The notes beneath the pieces were generated by a model. It saw only the letters and a program-made list of their open reading frames with translations. It was not told where the DNA came from and searched no databases. Below, one piece after another: positions 25,062 to 33,522 of a DNA stretch of 64,000 nt. Each line of letters starts with the position of its first letter. The first letter of the stretch is position 1. A program made the translations under genes and the position numbers. Source of the DNA: Calditrichota bacterium (GTDB lineage: Bacteria; Electryoneota; RPQS01); assembly GCA_020637395.1 (NCBI GenBank), contig JACJWA010000001.1:124001-188000 (forward strand). Reading direction: 5' to 3'.

Positions 25062-26165
25062 CTATCGGCGTTTCTTCGCTTCAATGATCAGCCAGTCCAG
25101 AATATCCATCGTGTTGTCCGGGTGACCGATCAACACCGCAACAGGACGAGCGTGATCGTCAATGACATAATAAGACGGATAGCCCGCAACCGACAGCCGC
25201 TCATTCAAAGCGTCCGAACCAAACACAAAATCAATTCCCCACGGCTTTCCGTGGACATCGTGGCTGTCCATCAAGGCAATCGCCCGATCCGATTCTCCCT
25301 CGGCATGCACGGCATAGACGTCAAACTTCAACTTGTGTTCCGACTTCAAGGCATTCAGTTCCGGCAGCGACCGCTGCACACAACCGCTTCACCAGTATGT
25401 GAACAGATCCAGTACCGTATAACGCCCGGAAAGCTCCGCCGACGTCACACGGTGATCTGTGTTATACATCGCCAGATCCACATTCAAAGGAGGTTCTTTG
25501 GCCATGAGCTCGGGGAGCATCGCGAAGTACTTATCCGCATCCCGTTTCTGAGCATAAATCCCCAGCATGGACAGAAGAGTGGACTTTTTTGCGGGTACCG
25601 TCACAAGCTCCGCGCCGTACATCTCCAAAGCCTTGTCCCAATTTTTCAACTCCTCATAGGCCTGCGCCGCATAGCCCCAGCCTTCGGGACGTGAGGGGTC
25701 CTTGGGAATTGCTTGCTCGAAAAATCCGGCCACCACATTCATGTCCGGGCTGTCCTTACTCCATTCCGCAACCGCCGCAAGATAGTAGCCCCAGAAGTTG
25801 TTCGGATCATTGCGCATGATCCATTCGGACTGCTCTTTCATCACCGCCGGATCACTGCTCTTGCGTGCGTACAAATAGTGATTGGCCGCCGTCGGAGACG
25901 TTTCCATCCGGTTCTTCCAGAAATCCAAATCCAGATCCGACTTGCGATTCAGAATGTTCTGGACACTGCGCAGCAGGGGAATCTCATTCGGATACTTGTC
26001 CAGATATTCGCGGGCAATCTGAACCTGCTGATCATCCGGAATCGTATCCGGAATGGCTTCCCAAGCCAATTCGCCTGCGGTCTTGACCAACGGCTGCGGC
26101 TTAACCTCCGCCGCCTCAGCCCAGGCTGCCGTCCAAAGCAAGGCTAACAATAGGACGATTCTCAC
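25062..26165 (-). CDS. Predicted selenoprotein: TPR / thioredoxin-like protein with UGA-encoded Sec in a UxxC motif
   Basis: Read through the TGA at 25391-25389 this is a 367-residue protein, equal in layout and length to its neighbour. GTG at 26165, six bases after AGGAG, gives a signal peptide (MVRIVLLLALLWTAAWAEA). TPR-like helices follow (about residues 60-230), then a thioredoxin-like domain. The domain reads VLDLFTYW-U-SGC-VQRSLPELNAL: Sec259 takes the place of the first catalytic Cys and Cys262 is the resolving Cys. The same frame continues for 109 codons with normal thioredoxin-like features (FDVYAVHAEGE, GYPSYYVIDDHARPVAVLIGHP) to a real stop and a terminator. A hairpin with a GGUC loop lies just after the UGA. 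A sequencing error or nonsense mutation is the alternative. The selAB/selC/selD genes must lie elsewhere. Confidence 0.8.
25364..25391 (-). promoter_or_regulatory. Candidate SECIS hairpin directly after the UGA codon
   Basis: Eleven bases after the UGA (25391-25389) the mRNA can fold GCAGC-GGUC-GCUGC (25377-25364): five base pairs and a GGUC loop starting 16 bases after the UGA. A weaker lower stem (GGUU with AACU) can extend it, leaving an unpaired U next to the upper stem. The E. coli fdhF SECIS also has a GGUC apical loop at a similar distance and a bulged U. That match supports SelB recognition but is not proof. Confidence 0.65.
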
Positions 26166-26391
26166 CAAGTTCTCCTTTGATAGGTTCGAGTCATACATAA
26201 GATACAAATTCTGACGGAAATCGGAAGCTTCCAAATACAATGGCCGAACTCCACCAACATTCGGTTGATCTGGCTGAAGGGAGTGGGTGAATTGGCGCGA
26301 ATCGCTCGGTTTCTGTTGTAATGGGTGATTTCACTTTCCGTAAATCCCGAATAAACAGCACACCTAACAGCCTCAACACATCTACTATACT

Positions 26392-26406
26392 TGGCATACA
26401 GGTTGC
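26392..26406 (+). promoter_or_regulatory. Sigma-54-type (-24/-12) promoter of the 26446 lipoprotein gene
   Basis: TGGCATACAGGTTGC has GG and GC separated by exactly 10 bases, the RpoN spacing, about 40 bases before the start codon. A near-identical element precedes the related lipoprotein gene at 27484. Confidence 0.6.
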
Positions 26407-26445
26407 CCTTCTTCAACACGAACAAACGAAACGTCGAGGTATCTG

Positions 26446-27093
26446 ATGAAGAGGTTTCTGATTTCCCTGCTGCGTCCGTCGAGCCTTCTGGCAGGACTGA
26501 TGTTGGTTACCGCGATGCTGGTCGGCTGTAGTGCCATCACATCGCCCACCGCTTCCGATGGCTCCGAGCCTGTTTCCACTCTCTGGACTCCCGAGCCGGG
26601 TGATGAAGTCGTTCCCGGTCGCCCGATTCCGATGATTCAAGATGACTCATATTGGGAGACTCCCGGAAATCAAGTGAACCCCTGGAGAAATCCCTTCGCG
26701 GCGACGCCGGTCCTCATTAATGGTCTCGTCGGCGGAACGGTGACCTGCCTCTATCATAGTTACGACGTTCCCGCCGGTGCGGTGCAGGGTATCATCAGCT
26801 TCACCATGGTTCTGGCTTCGCGCAATGCGGTGGCCGTGGACTGCGGACCAAGCCCCCTGGACTTCGCCGACGGTGCGCCTGTTCGCCTGCATCTGTCCTA
26901 TGCCAATACTCAGTATGATCCCGACTGGTGCGCCACGCGCGGCATCGAGCCCCTCGACGCGTCCGAACTGGATGTCTGGTACATGGCGCCGGACGGATCA
27001 CTCGAGCGGCAGGACGTGGGACGCCACTTTGATCCCGGCAGCAAGACGATCTCCGTGAACGTGGATCATTTCAGCCGCTACATTCTGGCCTAA
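26446..27093 (+). CDS. Lipoprotein of unknown function, family member A
   Basis: A 215-residue protein with an unusually long N-terminal signal (MKRFLISLLRPSSLLAGLMLVTAMLVGC); the lipobox LVGC gives Cys28. A Ser/Thr/Pro-rich linker (SAITSPTASDGSEPVSTLW) leads to a beta-rich domain with a C-terminal end VNVDHFSRYILA. The same ending (TNHFSRYIITS) closes the next lipoprotein, and both have a similar region before it (LHLSYANTQYDPD; DVWYMAPDGSLERQ). The C-terminal part has the feel of a ZU5-type beta-sandwich, but no firm family can be given. A GAGG site precedes the ATG. Control by sigma-54 is suggested by the upstream element. Confidence 0.72.
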   Translation: MKRFLISLLRPSSLLAGLMLVTAMLVGCSAITSPTASDGSEPVSTLWTPEPGDEVVPGRPIPMIQDDSYWETPGNQVNPWRNPFAATPVLINGLVGGTVTCLYHSYDVPAGAVQGIISFTMVLASRNAVAVDCGPSPLDFADGAPVRLHLSYANTQYDPDWCATRGIEPLDASELDVWYMAPDGSLERQDVGRHFDPGSKTISVNVDHFSRYILA

Positions 27094-27201
27094 ACACTCC
27101 TGACACCGAGGGGATGTCATGTTTATCACGATTCGAAAGTACTTCTTGTTCTGTCTTCTTTAACATTGGTTACCGCACGCTGCATGTGCACTCCCTGAAG
27201 T

Positions 27202-27232
27202 CTCCCTTTGGCCTTGAGCAAGCCAAAGGGAG
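27202..27232 (+). terminator. Possible terminator hairpin
   Basis: A perfect 11-bp stem (ctccctttggc / gccaaagggag) with a 9-base loop, but only a weak T tract (cttcgcctt) follows. Confidence 0.45.
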
Positions 27233-27415
27233 CTTCGCCTTGAAAAGCTCTTTGGTGTAAATCGGCTCAACAAACATACCCTGAGTAGTGAAGTGAGCAA
27301 GGTTAGGCGGGAGAACCACCACGTTGGGGGATTTCAACAACCAGAATGTGGTTCAGCCTGTCAGGTCATCATTGTAAACACTTGAAAACTCGTCCGATAC
27401 ATACCTAACTATAGT

Positions 27416-27430
27416 TGGCATATGGGTTGC
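27416..27430 (+). promoter_or_regulatory. Sigma-54-type (-24/-12) promoter of the 27484 lipoprotein gene
   Basis: TGGCATATGGGTTGC has GG and GC 10 bases apart. It matches the 26392 element at 13 of 15 positions and shares the preceding CTATA-T. Confidence 0.6.
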
Positions 27431-27483
27431 GATACATCAACCCGAAGAGTAAAAGCGAATACGTACCCCTTAGGAGTAAGAAA

Positions 27484-28092
27484 ATGAGAAACCGAAAGAA
27501 CACATGGATCATCGCAGGCATCATTGCCCTGCTTGTGTTCGCGGTTGGCTGCTCGGAAATTAGTGCCCCGACTATGAGCAGCGACGCTGACATCACTTCG
27601 GAGAGCACGCAGTATCCTCCGATTGAAGGCGTGATCGCGAACCTCGAATCGCAAGGCTACCGGGTCGTTATGACGGCGCAAACCGCGCTGGATGACAACG
27701 ACGACGAATGCGACACGGTCATCGTGGATCGTTACGCACGCGTCAATCAGGGCGGCAGCCTGAACCTGCAGGGACTGGTGCGCCTCGAATGGCTGCCGGG
27801 CATCATCCCCAATGACATGACCATCGAAATCGTGTCGCCGGCGCATTGCCTGGGTGTCGCGGACTTCTATCCGCATCCCACGCAGTTCAACGGCTACCTG
27901 AACATCGTCTGGGACATCGGCGCGCTGGACCTGCCCGACGACTTCGACTTTGACAATCTGGTTCCGCTGTACATCCATGATGACGGCACGGTTGAAGAAG
28001 TCATGCACCAATGGCGCGGCGGACACAATGAGCTGGTCGTTCAGACCAACCACTTCAGCCGCTACATCATCACCAGCAGACTGCTGTTCTAA
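27484..28092 (+). CDS. Lipoprotein of unknown function, family member B
   Basis: A 202-residue protein; the ATG at 27484 follows TAGGAG and gives MRNRKNTWIIAGIIALLVFAVGC with lipobox AVGC. A linker SEISAPTMSSDADITSES leads to an acidic middle (ALDDNDDECDTVIVDRYARV). The beta-rich end (MTIEIVSPAHCLGVADFYP, LVPLYIHDDGTVEEV) closes with TNHFSRYIITSRLLF. It is related to the preceding lipoprotein and shares the sigma-54-type upstream element. The pair is probably co-regulated. The function is unknown. Confidence 0.72.
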   Translation: MRNRKNTWIIAGIIALLVFAVGCSEISAPTMSSDADITSESTQYPPIEGVIANLESQGYRVVMTAQTALDDNDDECDTVIVDRYARVNQGGSLNLQGLVRLEWLPGIIPNDMTIEIVSPAHCLGVADFYPHPTQFNGYLNIVWDIGALDLPDDFDFDNLVPLYIHDDGTVEEVMHQWRGGHNELVVQTNHFSRYIITSRLLF

Positions 28093-28115
28093 ACCCGAAG
28101 CACCCTATCACAATG

Positions 28116-28147
28116 ACCCGGCCATAACTGGCCGGGTTTTTGTTTTT
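28116..28147 (+). terminator. Terminator after the second lipoprotein gene
   Basis: A 9-bp stem (acccggcca / tggccgggt) is followed by tttttgttttt. Confidence 0.9.
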
Positions 28148-28239
28148 CGTAGCTGTTGTGTGAACTGGATGCGCGAAAAGTGTCGTAAGGTTTCGACAGA
28201 GTTGCGAAAGAGTAGAGTTTTGGAAATCAACGGTTGACG

Positions 28240-31200
28240 ATGCACGACCCCTCATTCATTGATTCAAGATATCAAGTGCTGCGGACCATTGGGTCAGGCG
28301 GAATGGGTGTGGTATATCTCGTCGTGGACACGCGGCGCAGCAACCAGATCATGGCGCTCAAAATGATGAGCACCGTCGAGAACGAACACGCTATCGAGAG
28401 TTTTCGCTCCGAGTTCAAGACCATCCGCGGCGTCGTGCATCCGCACATTCCGGAAGTTTATGACTTCGGCACTCTGCCCGAGACGGAACAAGGCTACTAC
28501 TTCACCACCGAATTCGTGGACGGCAAGCCGCTCGATCAATTGCTTCCCGTCTGGTCCCCGGATCAATTGCGTTCGGCGCTTGTCTCACTCTGCCGCGCGC
28601 TCGCCTTTTTGCACAGCAGAAGTCTCTTGCACCGCGACATCAAACCGGACAACGTGCTGGCCAGATTGAATCCCAACGGCGAGTTTGCGGTGATCAAACT
28701 CGTGGACTTCGGCTTGGCGGCCAGCGCGGGAAGCATGCTCGACGACGATGAAGCCGCTGGCACGCTGGACTATATGGCACCCGAGCTCTTCAGCGATCAG
28801 CCTGCAACGATCTCCACGGATCTCTACGCGCTTGGTGTGCTGATGTACAAGCTCGCCGTCGGTCGTTTGCCCTTTGCGGATGACGATGCGATAGCCGCGG
28901 CCAAACAGCGCGGCAAACGCGAAGCGCCGCATCCTCTGCGCTTCAGACCCGATCTGCCCGTCGGACTTGCCGACGTCATCGCCGCATTGGTTCAATCCGA
29001 TCCTGAAGAGCGCCCGCAGTCCGCACGGCACACGATTGCCCTGCTGAATGAACGCGACGGCACGAACTTCGAATATGAATCCGCCGAAACCCGCAGCTCC
29101 TATATCTCGTCTTCAGGTTCGGTCACAAACACTGAAGCTCGTCACATTCTTTCTGAGCTGCGCGACGACCTAAAGGCCGGAAAGATGCCTCGCAACGTCT
29201 TGATTCGCGCGCGCGCCGGATTGGGACGCACTCGCATGCTCAAAGAGTTTGCCGTCGAACTGACGCTTGCCGGACTCAAATCACGCATCGTCTCGCATAT
29301 GCGCGACATTCCGCCCAAGAGCCAGTGCCCCGACGTGATCTTGGTTCCGGACGCCGAAGGGCTGCCCATCGAGCGAATTGACGGACTCCGCGACGCACCG
29401 ACCTGTCAGCAATGCTGGTGGATCGCCGCCGGACCGTACGCGGACGGCGTTCCAGAGAAATACTCGAGCTGGCTGCAGCTTGAACTGCATCCGCTCGATG
29501 AACAGGGCGTCGCGAGCTTCCTTCGCTCGACGTTCCCGGACAATATCTTCCCAGATGACTTTGTCAGCAGAATGCTCGGCCATACCCTGGGCTATCCCTC
29601 TTCGCTCGAAGCGGCCCTTGAAGAACTGGTGCGCACCGAGAAACTGCGCATCGGACTCTTTGGCTGGGAGCTTCTGCCCGGACGATGGAATATGCCCGTG
29701 CATCGGCACGTCGTGGACGTCGTGCGCGACTTCCAAAATGCGCTGCCCGATTGCATCCGGACGTTCCTGAACCTGCTGGCCTGTTCGCCCGGCGCAGTTC
29801 CCGAAGATGCCGCGCGCGAAGCCATCGCCCGAAAACGCAAATCTGATTCGTCCGATAGCTGCATGACCCAGATCTTCGGTCTTGGCTGGATCAAGCACGG
29901 TCCGGAAGGCGTCGAACTGAATCGCGAAGCAGTGAAGACCTTGCTGCTGGGGCGCCTGTCCAGAGAAGAGCGCCGCGCGGCGCACCGCATGCTCTATGAT
30001 CTGTGGCTAAAGGTCGAAGATGTTCCCGAGGAAACCCGCGCCGAAGCGCTTCTCTATCACGATTTCATCGCGGGTGAGTTCAGAACGTCGCCCAGTGAAG
30101 CCGGAGAATTGTTGGAAGCGGCCTTGCTTCGCGGACGCACCGCATGGGTGCACAAACTGATCGAAGAGAGCAAAGCCGATCTCCCCGCGACACATCGGAA
30201 CATCATTCTGGTCACGCTGTCGCGCGTAGAGTATATCGAAGGCGACATTGCCGCCGCCGCGCAGAGTCTGGGCGAAGTCGTGAAGCAGGGCGAAATCACT
30301 GTCTCGCCGAACAACTTGATCTATCTTGCGCGCTATGCCGCCCTGATCGAGCGCTTGGGTCAATCCGAACGTGCCGAGTTCATTCTCAAACGCTGCCTTG
30401 CCATTCTGAGCGACAGTTGCCGTGAAGCCGCCGGATCCATCTACGGAACGCTGTCGTGGATCGCCTTCAAGCGCGGCGACGGCGAAGAGGCGCGCAAACT
30501 TGCCGAGCAAGGACTCGTCAAAGTGCCGCCGAATTCCGACGACGCGGGATTCGCGTTGTTGCTGAACACGGTGGCCACGCTCGCGTTCTATCGCGGCGAC
30601 ACCGATGTCGCGCGAACTTACTGGCAGCGCTGCCTTGAAGTCTTCGAAGCGAGCGGCGACAGAAAAGGCGTCGCCAATATGTACAACAATCTCGGTGTGC
30701 TGGCCGCGCAAGCGGGCGACCGGCTGCGCGCGCGCACGTTGTGGGAACGCTGCGCGGACATCTCCAAAGAGATTGACGATGTGCATCGCCTCGCTGGAAT
30801 CTATAACAATCTTGGCATTGATTCGCTGGAAACCGGCTCACTTCGTCAGGCGGAAGAGTTCTACCTGAAGTCGCTCTCGCTTTTTCGCAAGATGGAAAAT
30901 CCCCGGGAGCAAGTCGAAATTCTCAGCAATCTCGGCGAACTCGCCTATCATCGTGCGGACTATCCGCGCGCCTTGGCCTATCTGAACGAGGCTGTCAAAC
31001 TTTCGGAGACCATTGGTGATCAAGAGTCACAACTTGAACCGATGATCTATCTGGGCAATCTCCTGCTCGCTCTGGAGTCTCTCGATCATTCCGAAGAAGT
31101 CTTGAACGACGCACAAAAACTTTCGGCGGCTCTGGGAACTCGCAAAAGCGAGGGGCAGGCTTGGGAAGGTTTGGCTTGTTTGTATTCGCGGCGTGAAGAA

Positions 31201-31707
31201 CATGAACACGCACTCGAAGCCGCTGAACGCGCCTCCCGACTTTTAAGCGATGAAGCCGATCCGCTGGCCTTGCTGAATCTGCATCTGACCTATTGCCAGA
31301 TTGCCGCGGACGGAGGACAACCCGACAAGGCAAAGTGGCACCTGGATGCCGCGCGCAAAGTCGCAGACACCAAGTGGGACCCGTACTCGGCAGCGCGCAC
31401 GCTCTTGGCGGCAACGCTCTATGCCGGAGAACACCTTGAAGGCAGCGACTGGCAGACCGCTCTGCGCAAAGTTTCAGTTTACCCCTATCTGGAGTGGCGC
31501 TTCCATTGGGCGACCGCGCGGCAACTCGCCGAAAACGGTCAGCTCAAACGTGCGCTTGACGAATATGGCCGCGGCATCACGATTCTGAAATCCATCGCCG
31601 CGCGCCTGCCGGAAGATCGGCAAAACATATATCTGAAGGCTCCGCTAATCGCGCGCTTCAAAGAAGAGGTTGTTGCCTTGAGAAGCGCCATGAAAGGGAA
31701 TGAGTAG
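28240..31707 (+). CDS. Serine/threonine protein kinase with ATPase-like and TPR regions
   Basis: An 1155-residue protein. The N-terminal kinase domain (about residues 10-275) has the Gly loop IGSGGMGVVYLV, Lys41 (MALKMM), the catalytic loop LLHRDIKPDN, DFG (LVDFGLA) and DYMAPE. The middle part (about 300-600) resembles the STAND/AAA region of PknK/AfsR-like regulators. Its P-loop-like RARAGLGRTRMLKEF has Arg where Lys is usual. About ten TPR-like repeats follow (for example NMYNNLGVLAAQAGDRLRARTLWERCA) to near residue 1130. It is cytoplasmic, as no membrane segment is seen. ATG at 28240 was chosen over a TTG two codons earlier. It lies two bases before the histidine kinase gene, so they share a transcript. 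Confidence 0.9.
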   Translation: MHDPSFIDSRYQVLRTIGSGGMGVVYLVVDTRRSNQIMALKMMSTVENEHAIESFRSEFKTIRGVVHPHIPEVYDFGTLPETEQGYYFTTEFVDGKPLDQLLPVWSPDQLRSALVSLCRALAFLHSRSLLHRDIKPDNVLARLNPNGEFAVIKLVDFGLAASAGSMLDDDEAAGTLDYMAPELFSDQPATISTDLYALGVLMYKLAVGRLPFADDDAIAAAKQRGKREAPHPLRFRPDLPVGLADVIAALVQSDPEERPQSARHTIALLNERDGTNFEYESAETRSSYISSSGSVTNTEARHILSELRDDLKAGKMPRNVLIRARAGLGRTRMLKEFAVELTLAGLKSRIVSHMRDIPPKSQCPDVILVPDAEGLPIERIDGLRDAPTCQQCWWIAAGPYADGVPEKYSSWLQLELHPLDEQGVASFLRSTFPDNIFPDDFVSRMLGHTLGYPSSLEAALEELVRTEKLRIGLFGWELLPGRWNMPVHRHVVDVVRDFQNALPDCIRTFLNLLACSPGAVPEDAAREAIARKRKSDSSDSCMTQIFGLGWIKHGPEGVELNREAVKTLLLGRLSREERRAAHRMLYDLWLKVEDVPEETRAEALLYHDFIAGEFRTSPSEAGELLEAALLRGRTAWVHKLIEESKADLPATHRNIILVTLSRVEYIEGDIAAAAQSLGEVVKQGEITVSPNNLIYLARYAALIERLGQSERAEFILKRCLAILSDSCREAAGSIYGTLSWIAFKRGDGEEARKLAEQGLVKVPPNSDDAGFALLLNTVATLAFYRGDTDVARTYWQRCLEVFEASGDRKGVANMYNNLGVLAAQAGDRLRARTLWERCADISKEIDDVHRLAGIYNNLGIDSLETGSLRQAEEFYLKSLSLFRKMENPREQVEILSNLGELAYHRADYPRALAYLNEAVKLSETIGDQESQLEPMIYLGNLLLALESLDHSEEVLNDAQKLSAALGTRKSEGQAWEGLACLYSRREEHEHALEAAERASRLLSDEADPLALLNLHLTYCQIAADGGQPDKAKWHLDAARKVADTKWDPYSAARTLLAATLYAGEHLEGSDWQTALRKVSVYPYLEWRFHWATARQLAENGQLKRALDEYGRGITILKSIAARLPEDRQNIYLKAPLIARFKEEVVALRSAMKGNE

Positions 31708-31709
31708 CT

Positions 31710-33410
31710 ATGTCTCTCGACTTCTTCGATGATCTGAATGATCTGGCACACGACTCCGGAGGAGCGGAAGGGTCGTCCTTACATTCGGACAGCATGGCGG
31801 AAAGCCTGTCCAAGCTGGGGTCCTTGATTGAAGATATCAATCGCGACATGACTCCGGAAACCATCTTGGACCGCGCGATGTCGGCTGCCATTGAGCTCAC
31901 CGGAGCGGAACGCGGCTTTCTTGTGCTCGTTGAGTCGAACGATGAATGGAGATTCACCGTCGCGCGAAACATGGAAGATGACATTGACGACGCGGAGTCC
32001 GCCGCCTCGCAAACCATCATCCGCCGTGTGATCGAGGGCCGACAGCCGATTCTGATCAATGATGTTATCGGAGCCTCTGATCTTGGCAGGCAACAGTCCA
32101 TTGCCAAGATGCAGGTTCGTTCGCTGATGGGCGCGCCGCTGATCTCCAAAGGCAAACTGCTGGGCGTGGCCTATGTGGACACCACCAAACTCGCCGGAGT
32201 GTTTGATCAAACCAGCCTCGTGCTGTTTGAAACTTTCGTGCATCTTGCCGCCGTGGCACTGGAAAATGCGCGACTCTATGAAGTTGAAAAGGATTCCAAA
32301 GCGCGCTTCAGAGACTTGCAGGAGTATCTGGCAACGATTCTTCACAGTCAGCCTCACGGCGTGCTGATTCTGGATCGCGAGGGCATGGTGGATTTCGCAA
32401 ATCCGCAGGCTGTTGACTTGCTGGGCGGCGGCGTGCGCATCGGAGCCCCGCTTGAGCGCGCGGGATGCGACCCGAGTGCGATTGCCAAATTGCGCAAAGC
32501 ACACGAGCAGTTCAGACATACCGGAGAGTCCGAGCGTCAAACTCTTACTCTCCGCGAACGCACTCTGGCCTACTCCTTCTTCCGGCTGCAACGGTCGCAG
32601 GATGGACGCGAACGCGCGGGTCTCAATATTGAAGACATCACATCGCAAAAGAGTCTCGAACTGCAGTTGGTTGAGTCCGAAAAGCGCTCCACCGTCAATC
32701 AGCTTGCCGGCGGCATCGCCCACGAAATCAATAACAGTTTGCAGCCCGTAAAAGGCAGAATCGAACTGCTTTCCATGAAACTTGAACGCGAGGGAACGGA
32801 ACTCAGTGAACCGATTCGCCGCGACATCGAGACCATCACAGCGCTCACCGACCGTATCGAGAAGATTGCGCGAAATCTCAGACACTTGACGAAACCGTCC
32901 GTGCCGGACTTCCGCGTCATTGATATGAAGCAACTGCTCACGTCCGTCGTGGACATGCTGGAGTCCACCACCGGCAGTTTGCGCGGCTACAGCCGCAGCG
33001 AGCAGGGAAGCGGCTCATCGCTTGTGCTGGATCTGGAAGAGGGGCTGTGGGTGTACGGCGATCCTCACGGCCTGGAGTCCGCAATTATCAACATGATTAT
33101 CAACTCCGTACATGCTATGGAAAACGTGGAGACGGGCAAACTGACGATTTCGGCTCATCTCGCCGGTGATCGCGTGTGCGTATGCGTTGCGGATACTGGA
33201 GTCGGAATTCCCGCAGAAAAACAGCCCAAGATATTTGAGCCCTACTACTCGACCAAAGGCGATCGAGGCACCGGTTTGGGCATGAGCATTGTACGGAACA
33301 TCGCTGATGTGCACAGCGCGGAGCTTGCGCTCGAGTCCGAGGTCAATGTCGGAACCAGAATCACCCTGAGCTTTCCCTTATATGAAGAGTTCATGAGCAG
33401 CATCAGGTGA
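31710..33410 (+). CDS. GAF-PAS sensor histidine kinase
   Basis: A 566-residue soluble histidine kinase. An N-terminal GAF domain (about residues 35-195: AAIELTGAERGFLVLVE, SLMGAPLISKGKLLGVAYVD) is followed by a PAS-like domain (about 205-320). The H-box is GGIAHEINNSLQPVKGRIELL, with the phospho-accepting His in AHEINN. The HATPase has N-, G1- and G2-boxes (IINMIINSVHAM, DTGVGIPAEKQPKIFEPYYSTKG, GTGLGMSIV). There is no attached receiver and no response regulator nearby. The fused context with the Ser/Thr kinase resembles cyanobacterial and myxobacterial hybrid kinases in which both parts sit in one protein. A terminator follows. Confidence 0.92.
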   Translation: MSLDFFDDLNDLAHDSGGAEGSSLHSDSMAESLSKLGSLIEDINRDMTPETILDRAMSAAIELTGAERGFLVLVESNDEWRFTVARNMEDDIDDAESAASQTIIRRVIEGRQPILINDVIGASDLGRQQSIAKMQVRSLMGAPLISKGKLLGVAYVDTTKLAGVFDQTSLVLFETFVHLAAVALENARLYEVEKDSKARFRDLQEYLATILHSQPHGVLILDREGMVDFANPQAVDLLGGGVRIGAPLERAGCDPSAIAKLRKAHEQFRHTGESERQTLTLRERTLAYSFFRLQRSQDGRERAGLNIEDITSQKSLELQLVESEKRSTVNQLAGGIAHEINNSLQPVKGRIELLSMKLEREGTELSEPIRRDIETITALTDRIEKIARNLRHLTKPSVPDFRVIDMKQLLTSVVDMLESTTGSLRGYSRSEQGSGSSLVLDLEEGLWVYGDPHGLESAIINMIINSVHAMENVETGKLTISAHLAGDRVCVCVADTGVGIPAEKQPKIFEPYYSTKGDRGTGLGMSIVRNIADVHSAELALESEVNVGTRITLSFPLYEEFMSSIR

Positions 33411-33434
33411 GATGCCTGAGTTTATGGCGCTACC

Positions 33435-33466
33435 AAACCTGCGGTTGCTTGAGGCCGCAGGTTTTT
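33435..33466 (+). terminator. Terminator after the histidine kinase gene
   Basis: A 10-bp stem (aaacctgcgg / ccgcaggttt) with a 10-base loop is followed by tt. The next promoter overlaps it. Confidence 0.8.
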
Positions 33467-33475
33467 GTATATTTG
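33445..33475 (+). promoter_or_regulatory. Promoter of the subtilase-like gene, overlapping a terminator
   Basis: TTGCTT (33445-33450, in the terminator loop) and TATATT (33468-33473, part of TATATTTG) are 17 bases apart, about 50 bases before the start codon. Confidence 0.55.
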
Positions 33476-33522
33476 AAGCAATGCTCTCTACCCTAACAAT
33501 TGTCAGAACAATAACTTAATAT

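Larger units (their letters stand above)
27094..27483 (+). other. Intergenic region between the two related lipoprotein genes
   Basis: The 390 bases hold a 14-codon reading frame at 27119-27163, a hairpin at 27202-27232 and the sigma-54-type element at 27416-27430. The small frame follows GAGGGG and reads MFITIRKYFLFCLL. A one-base shift after it would continue as TLVTARCMCTP, so it may be the remnant of a lipoprotein signal peptide. The stretch 27240-27410 has no feature I can name. Confidence 0.5.

Noticed and set aside
25062..25379. A separate 105-codon gene with GTG start downstream of the TGA
   Set aside because: It has no ribosome site, starts in the middle of a thioredoxin-like domain, and is in the same frame as the preceding gene. 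Readthrough as Sec explains it better.
27240..27410. Possible riboswitch in the long gap between the lipoprotein genes
   Set aside because: No known aptamer core was recognised, and the sigma-54-type promoter lies downstream of this stretch, so it would not be in the mRNA leader.
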